Shown here in pieces: positions 1 through 11,759 of a stretch of DNA of 64,000 bases. The notes beneath the pieces were generated by a model that did not search any database, was not told the DNA's origin, and worked only from the letters and a program-made list of their open reading frames with translations. Origin of the DNA: Dacryopinax spathularia (Eukaryota > Basidiomycota > Dacrymycetes > Dacrymycetales > Dacrymycetaceae); contig JBBPFI010000002.1 of NCBI GenBank assembly GCA_037974965.1, positions 930,001 through 994,000 on the forward strand. Reading direction: 5' to 3'. How positions within the stretch are numbered: the first letter of the stretch is position 1; each line of letters opens with the position of its first letter. The translations under genes and the position numbers were made by a program.

Positions 1-2308
1 CGTTGCTGCTACTGAATGCCGTGGTCCACCCAAGCCGAAATGTTCTGAAACCAAGCCTCCTTCCGTTCATTACCGAGTTGGCTCACAACATCGAACATCG
101 CCTGAAGCGTCTGGCCGTCCCGTCGGTGAGTCCTACAACGACAGTACCTCTTCCAGTTAGTGCGAAGGAATCATCGTCTCTGGGAGTGGACGCGTTAGCC
201 TCCACGGGTATTGCCTCGATGCAGATCAACTTTAGCCTTCGCATCGACCAGTCGACTCTCGAAATGACATGTCAGCCTCATGTCAATGTCGCCGCAGCTG
301 TCACGTGGGAAAGCGGGGGATTCCTCCTCACGATGTCCCCAGGTGCAAAGGAGGTGAACTTCGTTGCAAGCATTGCGGGAATCAGTGGCGGGCTCAGGCA
401 TGGGTACCTGAGCGAAAACTGCTTACACGTCGCTGCGCAAGACCTCGCTGCCAGCGTAGCATTCAAGCCCATGCGCACAGGAAGCACTACCTCCAACGTG
501 GTAACACTCGTTGTAAATACCCAGGTGACAGGCAGTGTTCGATTTGCGCGCCTTCAAGATCTGCTCTGCTTCAAGGCCGTTTGGCTCGACAGCATCCCTA
601 TAATCGAGCCATCTCGTCGAAGTGAACTCCAGACGCCACTGGAAAAGACCGTCGGAGTAGACACCCCATCCCGGCCTCTGATTATGTGCTTGCTGCTTCA
701 GGTTAGAAACATGCAGTTCGATGCCGACCTTGGCCAGTCTATCACAAGGCTCGATCTCGGGATGGACACTATCACCTTCCGTAGCAGACTGGCACCAGAT
801 ACTTCAGAAGTCTCCTTCCGCATCGGCGCTATCGATCTGAAGGCAGATCGGACACTGTCGGGTTACGCACATGTCCAGGGAGCGTCCTTCGACACCGTGT
901 TGCGACACAAGACCTTTGCTGCGGACCAGGAGGAACCGCGGATGTTAGACTTGCGTATCCGCCTAGGGGAGATGGAAGTTGGGTTATCAACGGAATCGAA
1001 GAAGATCTTGCAATACCAGTACGTGATCCAATTCACGGTGAGATTTGGTCGGCTAACAGCACCTGTAGCTCCAATCCCATCCTGGTTCAGGTATACGATG
1101 ACTGGACACTGATGCTGCAGGAAAAGATGCCTTCTGCGACCCAGGAGGTGAAGCTGAACTTTTCCGTGAAGGCCGAATCGCTGGAAGCTGTCGGGACCAT
1201 CCTCACCCTCCCTCGTTTGATTGCACTAGGCAACCGCCTACGAGCGCTCCTCGCTACCCAGCGTGAAGGTGCGGCGCGGGAATCCGAAGCTTTCAGGGCC
1301 ATTCACGCGGCTCGGGTCGATAACCCACTGTCGGACGTGGCCACAGCCATGATTGCTTCGGCAACCTCCAAATTCAAAGACGATGGGGATGGCCGCTCCG
1401 TTATAATTCTCCAGGACATGAAGCTGGAGGCTGGTCGAATCCGCTTGGCAGTGTTCCCTCGAAGCACCTCCGACCAGGACATGGTTCGATTCGAAGCCCG
1501 ATCGGTTTTGGCGGAGCTCAGTCGTAATGCTCTGGAAGACGGTCGCTATCATCGCAAGCTCGACATGCATCTAAGCTCATTTTCCATACAGCGGCTGCAA
1601 CCCAGACCGCTCATGCCCGAAGAGTTCGAAAGCATTACAGCCATACGGTGGTTCGCCCTGCTTCGGTCTGCATCTGAAGCAACCATATTCAATGGTCCGC
1701 CAACCCGCGTATACATGGAGTCGTGGGAGGACTCCAAGAATATGCGTCTGGACTACGACTACGACATGACCTACAATTCTCTCTTCGACAAATCAGCAGA
1801 AGGCACAGTCTTCCTCGCCTTGAACTACGCGTTGCTCAAATGGCTGGGCAACCTGGCACAGAGCTTCCAGGACGAGATGGACAAGGTCCTCCTGAAAGGT
1901 AGCGGAGAGGTCACCGATCTTCCTATCAGTCCTACATCGCCCTCCCGGAGCGACGAGCCTGTCCCTGCTACTCCAGTCGTACTAGGAGTGTCACCGACAA
2001 GTCCCTCTCGACCGTCGACTCCGCCGGCGCCTGGCGGGCCCGTTTCAACTACCGATACCCACTCAACCCCATCGGCGCCTCGAAAGATGACATACCATAA
2101 GCTCACCCCAGGCAACATCGAACTACCCCAGCTCACACAACTGGGCGACATCACACCTCGGTCGAATCAGCTCACCCTCGTCGGCCTCCGGCTGGATGCG
2201 ATACCCAAATGGGTGCACGAGGGAGCCACCCTGTCACTCGAAGTAATCATGAAAGGGTTGCTGAAGGTTTATAGCCAGCAACTCCGCCGAATGCGTAACT
2301 CAGCTTGA
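1..2308 (+). CDS. CSF1: Csf1 / bridge-like lipid transfer protein, C-terminal part (5' end outside window)
   Basis: Exons <3..1037 and 1091..2308. The 53-nt GTGAG...TTCAG intron keeps phase 0. About 750 residues are visible, the last quarter of a protein that is normally near 3000 residues. Near the start, the block WESGGFLLTMSPGAKEV followed by a GLRHGYLSE segment matches the conserved C-terminal region of the Csf1/Tweek/KIAA1109 family. The extreme C-terminus (IPKWVHEGATLSLEVIMKG, then LLKVYSQQL) matches the conserved Csf1 tail. A low-complexity Ser/Pro/Thr linker at about 1920-2080 separates the two. Family knowledge: these are rod-shaped lipid-transfer proteins at endoplasmic reticulum contact sites, needed in yeast for growth and fermentation in the cold. 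The N-terminal membrane anchor and most of the rod are outside the window. It is convergent with the ribosomal protein gene downstream. Confidence 0.9.
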
Positions 2309-2913
2309 TATCCCATCACAGACTATGACCCTAGCACAGTATACCCAGCAATATGTACCTTATACATTCTTCATAGCATGCCTTGTCTTATTCATCTCGC
2401 TTCAATCCTTCGGTAGTAATGCAGTCGTTCATTCCAGTATATTTATATGAGCACGCCCCTGTTCGCAGGGGAGTTCAGACACTCATCAGAGAAACCCTTC
2501 AGCCGAAGTAATCTGGCTGCCTACAAAGCCCTCTTGTCAGACCACCTGGCTGATCCCAACATCATCTTGCACTTTGGCGCTCAAGTGTGCACTCGTCCAC
2601 ATTACTCGTCCTGTGGCGGGCCAAAGAGTAACACCTGTTTGCTGGAACAGTTCCGGTATCAAGGCGAAGTTCCACCGAGGCTGCACCTGACCTCAGGCCA
2701 ACGGCATGACAAGAGTCGCGCGGACGGATATGACAGCTTCGGGATTGAGCACGGAGCGCTCGCAGCGAAATGCATGGAGATCGCAACATGATTCATATGG
2801 CTCATACCAGTAAAGAAACATCATGCATGCATCTCGTAGTCGAAGCGGGATACAACCACCTCTCGCCCACACCAAACATGCCACTCAAAGAAGCCCCCCG
2901 ACCGCGCGGTCGT
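2309..2913. other. Intergenic, convergent 3' ends of csf1 and eL38
   Basis: About 600 bp between two convergent genes. One open frame (2447-2791, +) has no family resemblance and no splice partners. I see no RNA gene and no repeat. It most likely holds two 3' untranslated regions. Confidence 0.6.
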
Positions 2914-3325
2914 TTATTTCTTCTTAGAGGCACCCTCCACCTTCTTCACATCGAGGCCTGGATCCAGAGTCAGTCACTAAGCGCGAGACAGGAAGTCGAA
3001 TCGGCGCACCAGGTGGTAAGCTCTGCTCAAGCTTGTCCGCCCGCTCCGGATCGTCAACCACAAGTGTGTACAGGAAGCGCGAACACCGCAGCTTGAACTT
3101 GGTCTTGGGCTTCAGGGAGACGCGCCTCGACACGGTCTTCTTGATGCGGATGGCTAGGAGGAGTGTTAGCGTACGGGGGTCTAACGTTCGACAGACGATC
3201 GGTACGCACACTTCGCATCTTTTCGTTGGGCGTGCTCGAGGAACACCTTGAGGTCGCGGATCTCCTTAGGCTATGACAATAACGGTCAGACAGTTTGTAG
3301 ATATTGCAACAATACGGCGTACCAT
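2914..3325 (-). CDS. RPL38: 60S ribosomal protein eL38
   Basis: Four exons on the minus strand: 3323..3325 (start codon only), 3210..3270, 3010..3153 and 2914..2957. Introns are 52, 56 and 52 nt, all GT-AG. The product is 83 residues, close to the usual 70-85. It starts [20 protein letters not shown], continues with [19 protein letters not shown], and ends with the LEQSLPPGL motif and a Lys-rich tail, all diagnostic of eL38. Each exon joins in phase only with the given sites, and the first coding exon is exactly ATG. It is a structural protein of the large cytosolic subunit. The start-codon-only exon puts an intron directly after ATG, common in fungal ribosomal protein genes. The promoter must lie in 3326-3684, shared with the 3' end of the myosin gene. 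Confidence 0.95.
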
Positions 3326-3684
3326 TTTAGTGAGGTATAGTCGATGAGCTCGGCGGTGGTCAGCGTCCCTCAGTCGACGAAGTCGGCAGTGTGCCCTGAA
3401 CAGAAATTGGTTCCGCACCTCGTCCACAGCTCACAAGAACTGTACAGTTTTAGGGTAATTGCTCCCGAACGGCCTGCGAGCGCTAATTCTGAGTTGGGCG
3501 CTTATTCGGCACTTGGTTGTAGGCAAGTCGACACCACATGCGCATTACCGACGAAGCTCTAGTATGACAAGGCACTTGCAGGAGGAAATTGATTTCAATG
3601 GGGTAATGGACAAGCATAAATGAAGAAAATGCGGCAGAGCAATACAGATTACAAAATTGAAGAAAGTCCGAAATGAAACCTAAC
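3326..3684. other. eL38 promoter region and 3' flank of myosin gene
   Basis: About 360 bp between the stop of the myosin gene and the start codon of eL38, both on the minus strand. It should contain the myosin 3' UTR and the eL38 promoter and 5' UTR. No clear TATA box or other element was recognised. Confidence 0.5.
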
Positions 3685-6600
3685 CTAAGCATGAATCGGT
3701 TGCCTTGCGTCAAGGCGAATTTGCTCTATCTCCTTCAAGCGGCTCTCCAGATTCCGCCTTGAACGTTGCAACGCCAGGCGGTCAGCCTCGGCCTCATCTA
3801 AGACTGCGCGTAATTCCCTGATTTGGGATAGCTGGCTGTCGATCTGCCTTTGCTGATGGGACTGTACCTGCAGCGCTGATTCGTACCGCTCGTTCAGTGC
3901 CGCCAACTGGGCTTGAAGCCGCTCCTGGTCCAGCTTCCAAGCAGCTTCGGGTCGAGTATTCTCTTGCTGTATTTGCTGCAGCTGCAAGGTGTCGTACTCC
4001 GACCGAGGTCGTCGATTCTCCTTGCTCACACGACCATGTTCCCGCGGGCTCTGTCTCGCGAAGTCGTCGCTATCGAACGTACTCCTCTGCTTGGCCCGTT
4101 CAAGCGACCTCACATACAGCTGCAGGCTCTGCAGCTCGGCTTGAGCCTCAGCAAGCTGGCGGTCCGTCACGCGCTTAGCTTCTTCGAGGACGTGGACATG
4201 CTCGATGATGGTGATGTCCTGCTTAGAGCGGAGTTGCGGGATCTCCCGCTCGCGGGCGGCCAGGTCGGTCTTGGCGGTAGTAAGTTCGTTCTCCAGTTCC
4301 TTGATGGAGTCTTGGAGTTTGGTCATCTCGTCGTTGCGCTGAGCGAGAGCTCGTTCTAGCTGCTCTCGCTGAGATTTCTCCGCCGCAAGCTGCTTGCGCG
4401 CGGATTCCATCTGCCTTGCCCAAGAAGCCTTTTCGCGCTCGATCTGCAAAACTGCGTCCTCAAAGTCCTGATGTTTCGCATGCGCCGTTGCGAGTTGGCG
4501 TTCAAGATTCTGCCGGTACATCAGCATCTATGATGGGCGAAAGAGGCACATGTCTCACCTCCTTGGCTTTCTCCGTCTGGGTCAGCTGGCTCTCGGCGTC
4601 TGCCTTCTGGTCACGGAGAGCTTTCAGCTCCGAGTCGACGGATTTCTGGCGTTTCTCGAGCTATGCGAGGTCAGCAAGGAGAACGGATTGTAGCATCTAG
4701 CCTCACCTCCTGTTGCAGCTCGTTCCGTGCTTTCTCGGCAGCAATTTGCTCTCGCCGGACCACCTGAAGATCAGCCTTGACCCGCTGGTAGTCCTCCAAT
4801 GCCGCTTTCCGCACGTCGGCTAACTGTGTTTGAAGCTTCTGAACTTGAGTTCGAAGCTCATCGCGCTCCTTCTCCTTTGACCTCTCCGCCGCGGTGCGCT
4901 CGGCGTTTTCAGTGGTCTTGGCCTGCAGCTGGCTACGGAGCCCATCGAGTTCTGCTTCAAGCTTGTTGCGCAGACTCATATTCCTCCTATTCTCTGCTTT
5001 TTGTGCATCAAGTTGCTTCTGAAGGTCGGCCAGACGGTTCTTCAGCTCGGCGGCTTCTTTGGAAGAAGACTGCTCTTGTCGTTCCGACTTGGCTAACTCG
5101 CTCGAAAGTGCTGAGATCTCTGCCTCTTTTTTCTGAATAAGCCCCTCGTAGTGAGAGGTCATTCGGGTCAACTCAGCGAGGTTTTCTTTTGCCTGCTTGG
5201 CCTCCTTCTCGAGAGCGTCAGTCTTCGCCTTGCCGGCGTCGCTGCAAAGCTTCTGTCAGATAACGCGGATAACTACGCCCTTATGACTTACGATTTCTGG
5301 AGTTCAGCCGCGAGCTTCTTCTCCATGGCAGCCGCAGCACTTTTCATGCTGTGCTCCAAACGGGTTGCCTCCTTTTCTTTCTCCGACAATGCTGCCTTGA
5401 GCTCTTTGACGGTCTTCTCCAGCTCATCTCGTCGCTTCTGAAGATTGGTCCACTCGGTGGAGTGCTTCTGTACGTCCTCCATCAGCCCGGATTCCTTCTT
5501 TCTCCATTCTCGCTGCTGTTCTTCAAAGGCAGCAAGGCGGATCTTGGCGTCCTCATGGGCAAGTGAGAGGCTCTCGAGGTTGTCCTCTGCAGTCTTCTTT
5601 CCGGCAATGACGCGAGCGAGCTCAGCCTCCATAGCTTCTATATCCGATTGCAGCCCGGCGACATCATCTTGAAGCTCAGCCTCACGGGCTTTGGAACGAG
5701 CAAGTTGCTCATCCTTGTCCAGGCCGAGGAGTCGCTCCCGTTCAAGCTCGTCCTCGATCTTCTTTTTCTCGGCTTCAAGCTGGAGCTGTGTCCGAGCCAA
5801 GGCAGCCCGATCGCGTTTCTCCCGTTCTGCCACCTCGCGAATAGCAGCCAGCTCGGCGTCCTTCTTTCGCAGCTCCTCGTCGTTGCGCGTTGCAGCAAGA
5901 AGAGGTCGGACTTTGGTATACAGCTGCCACCATGGCCAATCACGGAGGGCAACGTAGACGCGGGCGTTCCGCTGGATGGTTCGAATTGCGTTGGCGCGAT
6001 TGAGAATCTTGCGCATCTGCCGCCTTGCATTGTACATGCGTGCTGCGGCTTGGAACCGTGAGAAGACGTCGAACAGGTGGGCGTCGCGCTTCTCTTCGAG
6101 GTCGGCCAGCACACCGGCTTTGAAGAAGACTTTCGACATGCCGATCTTGAACAGAGCGGAATCGAGGGCAAGTGCTTCGAGTATCCTGGCCGAAGCCTTG
6201 CGACCGTCCATATACCCACCGGGCATGATGCCGGGCGTCAGCACCTCGTAACGCTGCCGGAACTCGGCAAAGGGTAGCCTGTTTGGATAGCCGAGGCGGG
6301 CGATACGGATGCCTTCGAGAACACCGTTGCATCGCAGCTGGTCGAGGACGAGCGGTACGTCCAGTTTCCCAGGCTTCTTCAGCACATTGGGGACGATGCA
6401 CCGCACGAAATGCGGCTGAGTCGCTTGGAGCTGACCCATAAGCTGCGAAAGCTGCTCCTTGTGCCGCTGTGCAACCGTTCTGAAAGCACCCTTCCTGACC
6501 CGCTTCTTGCCGTTCACCGGCGTTGATACGTCCTCGGCATATTCGGCGAAGAGGCCTGCGACGTACTTCTCGGTTGAAGTCGCAAGAAGGCGCGTGAGGT

Positions 6601-8959
6601 TCTCGTTCAACGGGTCTTTGTTCTTCTCCAGCCAGCCGTCGGTGCGATATTCCACCTTGCCCGCATAATGCTGGATGACGAAGCCTTGCTCGAACCGTGT
6701 CGGGGCGTACTTCTCCGAGCCAGGATGGCTGGTTTGGTTCCAGAGGGCGTGGACCTTGTTGGTGAAGGTGCCATCGTTCGCTTTAGGCATGATACACTCC
6801 TCATCGAGGCAAGTGAGAATACCGATTGGATCACGAGATTCGATTAGATCGATGGTGGGCTGCAGGTCGAGCCCGAAGTTGACGAAGTCCCATTCGATGG
6901 ACTCGCGCGCGTACTCTTCTTGCTCCAGGACGAACATATGGTGGTTGAAGAACTGCTGGAGCTTCTCGTTCGTGTAGTTGATACAGAGCTGTTCAAAGGA
7001 GTTGACTGTCCCACATCGTCAGCGTACGAAGGGATTGGCGAGGTGGAGGACGTACTTTCAAAGATCTCAAAACCGGCAATATCCAACACACCTATGAATG
7101 TGCTCTTCGCGCTTGGTCGATCGAGAGCTTTGTTGATGCGATCTACGAGACTGCCGAAACACCGCTCGTAGAGCGTCTTGCTCAAACTTGCGAGCTCATC
7201 CTTGGCCTGCTCGGCTGTCCGCTGCTGGGTGACCCATTCTCTGCCTGCTCTTGTCCTGGGCCGGGTGACCGCTTTCTGGAACTCGACCGACGGCAGACCA
7301 AGTAGATGGCAGATCTTCTCGAGTAATGGCTGCGATTCGCGCGTGAATGCTGTTTGCTCAACGGAGCGAGACGAGACCATCGTTAGATTGCCAATGTGAA
7401 GAATGGCAGCAACGATCCGGAACAGATCCAGCTGTTCGTTGTTCGTGAAGCCCACGATATCCAAAGCAGTCTGCACACTCGTCATCTATTGCAGTGCTGA
7501 GAAGGGACGATAAGGAGCGTACCTTAAGCTGCCTCCACTCCTCCCCATCGTTCACCTCATCCACAAACGTCCTGCTCTTATTCAGGTACTCGTAGTCCTC
7601 TGGTCCGCCCTCGAGCAAGAGCATCTCTTTGAGTGACTCGTCCCCGTCCAAGAGCTGGTAGAAGACGTGGAACGCCCGCTCGCCCTCGTGTCGATAGGTG
7701 ACGCGGGACTTTTCGAGCAGGTACCAGTCGATCTCCGCTCCGGAGATGGAGGAGTCGGATGAGAAGGAGATGCGGACGAATTTGCCCTGCGCCAGGTTAG
7801 TTGAATACGACGCGGTAGGTGCAGATACTCACGAAACGGGAAGAGTTGTTATTCCTTAGCGTTTGGGCATTACCAAACGCTTCAAGGATTGGATTCGCTT
7901 GGAGAATCTGTCTCTCCAGCAATCCGAGACCTCGGCTTCTTGATGGCCGCGGTTGATGCCCCTTTCCGTTCATTCGCGGTGTAGTAGGTGTAGTGGGGAA
8001 GCCAAGGGAGACAATAGAGGAGTTAGAGGATCCCGAACGGGGAATGGGGGAGAGAGAGCCACCGGTTGCCATGGATGTCGTCCGGCTATGGGTCGGCGTA
8101 GAAGGTGCGGCATATGCTTCTGAAGCGATCGAGGCAAGGTACTGGATGACTTTCTTGGTGTTTTCTGTCTTACCCGCGCCAGATTCGCCGCTGGATAGCA
8201 TAGTGAGCGCGCATATAGGACTCGGCGGGAGCCCACTTACGTGATGAGCACACTCTGACATTCCCGCTCCTCGTTCATGTGCACCCATGCTCGTTCGGCA
8301 ATGGCGAAGATGTGTGGTGGAACCTCGTCTCTCCTCCGATGGCGGTATTGATCGATAATGGAATCGGTATATAAGGGAAGTGTTTGGTAGGGGTTGATAG
8401 CGACAAGGAAGAGACCTGAGTATGTCTACATGAGCGGTGTCAGCACGGAATTGCGGGTGTGGAGAATGAACGAGGCGTACGTAGATGGCATTCGACCCGT
8501 ATCGGAGGCGCAGATTGTGCACTACGGATGCTTCGTTTAGGTACGTCAGGTCGGCGATGTCGTCTACTCGGTCGAATTTCGGTGGGTTCATCTTTGATAA
8601 CATGTGCAATGGTACTGTGCGTGTCTGTGTAAATGTCGTCAGTATATGTTGAGCATTGGGACCTGGCGGAGACCGGAGCATGGCAGGTGAATGTTGACAT
8701 ATAGTCCAGTTACACCCATCCAGCTACAGCTCCCGGCTACGAGGTCACTTCCTGTAGAGTTGGTACTCACCTCTCCACCGGCCGCAAGCACCACGTCGCC
8801 CATCTCCTCACCCTCACCCTCTCCTTCCTGATCCTCCCTCACGATCCAACCAGCCAGATAACCCTCCTTCTCATCCGGTACCCATACCCATTTCTTCTCA
8901 TTGAATTCGGCCGCACGAGCAGCTTCCTCATGCGATGGGGCTCGTATAGGGACGGGCAT
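3685..8959 (-). CDS. Class II myosin heavy chain
   Basis: Ten exons: 8771..8959, 8481..8624, 8241..8425, 7833..8190, 7523..7786, 7056..7470, 5292..7005, 4707..5241, 4559..4660, 3685..4509. They sum to 1576 residues with all phases closing. Order: N-terminal SH3-like myosin domain (about 20-63), motor with P-loop GESGAGKT (about 174-181) and NNNSSRFGKF switch region, one clear IQ-type helix with [17 protein letters not shown] (about 865-885), then roughly 690 residues of charged heptad coiled coil. Motor plus one or two IQ helices plus a long coiled tail and no globular tail domain indicates conventional myosin II, the contractile-ring motor in fungi. Loop 1 (about 199-262) carries a 64-residue Ser/Thr/Pro-rich insert. 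For exons 6 and 10 the alternative upstream acceptors would give 37- and 31-nt introns. I chose the downstream ones (52 and 49 nt) because they match intron size and, for exon 6, the family alignment. Confidence 0.93.
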
Positions 8960-9990
8960 GTTGGGTTCGGTGGATACTGGACGGCGTGCAGCGACGCCGC
9001 TTGCGGCAGAATTCGGTAGAGTCGAGTCTTTCTGTTACCGACAGCAAGTCGCAGAGCTCAAAAGCAGCCGATGTAGTCAATAATCAAGCAAAGGAAAGAT
9101 ATGAAGCAGTCAAGTCGTTGTCCAGAGATGAACAATGATGCTTGTCCAACATGGAATGCCCTGAATCGGCCAACCGCAGCGCGCGTGTGCAGGCGGACTC
9201 GTGCCCGGCGCGTCGCTTACCCGCGTCACGCCTCCGCTGCTTCCGGCATGCTTGGACCCCTGAAAGCACGTGATCAGCGAGTTTGGGCGGCACATTCCGG
9301 TGGACATGAAAAGCTGAGTTAGCGCCAGGTTTGTCGAGCGGCATGCACGTCACTGCGCTCGAGCGCATGAACTATATCAGCTCCGTTTACGGAATTCGTC
9401 AAAATGCGGGGCGAAAAGCACGCGTTTGAAGATTAACCGACAAGCAAGATCCTGCAGCCTCAGATGTACAACAGCTTGGAAGGACTGTAGTGAGAATGAT
9501 TGCATAAGATGATGTGTGGCTCTCGTTTTACATCGGTCCGGTTCACGCTCAGGATGGCTTATTGTCCGGATGCCAACAGGTTGAATATGGAGTGGTGCGG
9601 AGGTCCACCTGGATGCGGGCAGCTGCACTATATCCGACAGCGTCAGACTACTCAACGCAGAACAGCGCTCCCATGCATAGCCTTGATCGAGCAGACCGCC
9701 TGTCGCCGACCTCCACGATATTCCATACTTCACCGCCGGATTGTTCAGGCGGTTGCACATGCCACTCCACCTAGGCAACGCAAGCGGTTCCTGTGCTCCT
9801 TTAGGCTCACTACGACGCGGCCCACACCAAATTTGGTCATACGTGCTTGAATTCTTCTCGTAGAAACCGTACATGCGGAGGAACAATGTGGAATGAACCG
9901 AGAACCTCGCCCCTCTGAGTTCTGGGCAGCCCTGCTGCCTTCTTCCAGCAGCAAATCACACCCAGGCTTCCCACCTGATTATTAGGACAT
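8960..9990. other. Intergenic, myosin promoter and 3' flank of catalase
   Basis: About 1 kb. It must contain the myosin promoter and the 3' end of the catalase transcript. A 169-codon minus-strand frame (9377-9886) has no recognisable domain or coding-like composition. Nothing else is supported. Confidence 0.5.
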
Positions 9991-11759
9991 TTAGTTGGCG
10001 GAGCCGTTAGCAGACTTGTTGATCCCGTGCATGTTAGCCTGGAAGCTGTTATCGTTGTTAGCAGTTTGCGACAGACAATGGAATACGTTCGCTTACCGAA
10101 GGGCCTCCGTGGCAGCCTTCACCTTCATGGGCTGGACGCTCGCGACGCCGAGGGTCTTGGAGATGCCATCGGCAAGAGTCTGGTCAATAGCAGCCCAGAC
10201 GGAGAGCTGGCGGTTCAGGATCTCCTTGGACTTGATGCCCTTCATGTGCACAGACAGGTTGTGAATGAGGGCAGCGCGCTCCTTGTCGCCCATGACCTTC
10301 TGGTAGAGAGCACGAGGCTGCTCGAAGTCGAGCTCTGTCATGTAGCTCAGGTCGGCGACGCAAGCGCCGATGAACTGCTCGTGCGCGGAGGTGGTGTAAG
10401 GGCGCGGCTTGTACGTCAGCGGCTGAATCGAGCTCTGGTAGTTGGGGCGGGAGCCCTGGTTATCGAACGCCATCGCACCATCGCGCTGGAAGTTAGCCAC
10501 AGGGCACACGGGCCTGTTGACCGGCAGTTGCTGGTAGTTGACGCCGAGACGGTGGCGGTGGGTATCGGGGTAGGAGAAGAGACGGGACTGGAGGACGGGG
10601 TCGGCTGACGGCTCAGCCCCCGGGACCATGTGAGAGGGCGAGAACGCAACCTGCTCGATCTCGGCGAAGTAGTTCTGGGGGTTCTCGTTCAGGACGATCT
10701 TGCCGACGGGGCGGAGAGGGAACTCGGCATGAGGCCAGATCTTGGTAAGATCAAGCACGTTGTACCTGAACTTCTCGGCCTGCTCAGCAGTCATAGTTTG
10801 CTGTGCAAAATGTCAATTCCTAGCATCAACCCCAGAAGGCACGATACGTACGACATAGACGTTCCAGGTCGGGTAATCACCCTTCTCGATCAACTCGAAC
10901 AGCTGTTGGATACCGTAGTCGGGGTTCTCGCCCGCGAGCGAACCGGCCTGCTCGTTGTTGAGGGTCTTGAACCCTTTCTCGGCAAGGCAGTGGATCTGGA
11001 CGTAGACGAACTTGCCCTCGGCATTGACCCACTTGTAGGTGTGGCCGGAGTAACCGTGCTGGTGTGCGTAGCCGTCGGGGGTACCACGGTCGGAGAACAG
11101 GATCATCACCTGGTGAGCGGACTCCGGGTTCTGAGAAAGGTAGTCCCAGAACATGTCGGCATCCTTAAGATGGGTCTGCGGGTCACGCTTCTGGGTGTGG
11201 ATGAAGTGAGGGAACTTTGCCGGATCACGGATGAAGAACACCGGGGTGTTGTTGAACACCCAGTCCCAGTTGCCTTGTTCGGTGCGGATCTTGATGGCGA
11301 ACCCACGCGGGTCACGTGCAGTATCCGCAGAGCCAGACTCTCCACCGACAGTGGAGAAGCGGATGGTCGTCCTCGCCCTGTTGCCGATCTTGGAGAACAA
11401 GTCCGCCATGCAGATGTCCGTCACATCGTGAGTCACCTCGAAGTAGCCGTGGGCGCCAGCACCCTTGGCGTGGACGACACGCTCCGGGATACGCTCACGA
11501 TCGAAGTGCGCCAGCAAGTCGATGTGGTGGAAGTCTTGATGTCAAGTAAGCATACGAAAGAGAGAACGATGAGGAGCGATCTCACCCTGCAGCGCGAGGG
11601 GCCCGAAAGGACCAACACGCTGGGCCTCGTAGGGCTGCAGCACATCGTTAACCTCGGGTCATACTTCCGGCCGGGAGGACATACCTCAGGATAGGGAGCA
11701 CCATTGCTGGTGGTGTAGGTAGCACCGTCCTTGGTGTTGAACACTTGTTGAGACGGCAT
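9991..11759 (-). CDS. Heme catalase (small-subunit, clade 3 type)
   Basis: Five exons: 11685..11759, 11586..11634, 10852..11534, 10097..10800, 9991..10045, with introns of 50, 51, 51 and 51 nt. The product is 521 residues, usual for small-subunit catalases. Visible signatures are the distal-site block [16 protein letters not shown] (catalytic His near 63), the [14 protein letters not shown] block with the active-site Asn, and the heme-ligand signature [14 protein letters not shown] with the proximal Tyr near 345. It dismutates hydrogen peroxide to water and oxygen. The exon 1-2 junction was set by family alignment (NGAPYPE then PYEAQRVG). The last intron starts with a stop codon in frame, so retaining it would end the protein at EALR instead of the spliced tail ending GSAN. 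The C-terminus is not a canonical PTS1 tripeptide, so location (cytosol or peroxisome) is open. Confidence 0.95.

Noticed and set aside
2447-2791. 114-codon frame between csf1 and eL38
   Set aside because: It lies in a convergent 3' region, has no homology that I recognise, and has no supporting splice structure.
3685-8959. Idea that the myosin gene marks a mating-type locus, as MYO2 does in Cryptococcus
   Set aside because: This is a class II myosin, not the MAT-linked class V gene, and no homeodomain, pheromone, pheromone receptor or STE gene is present in the window.
9377-9886. 169-codon minus-strand frame downstream of catalase
   Set aside because: No domain, no conserved motif and poor coding character.
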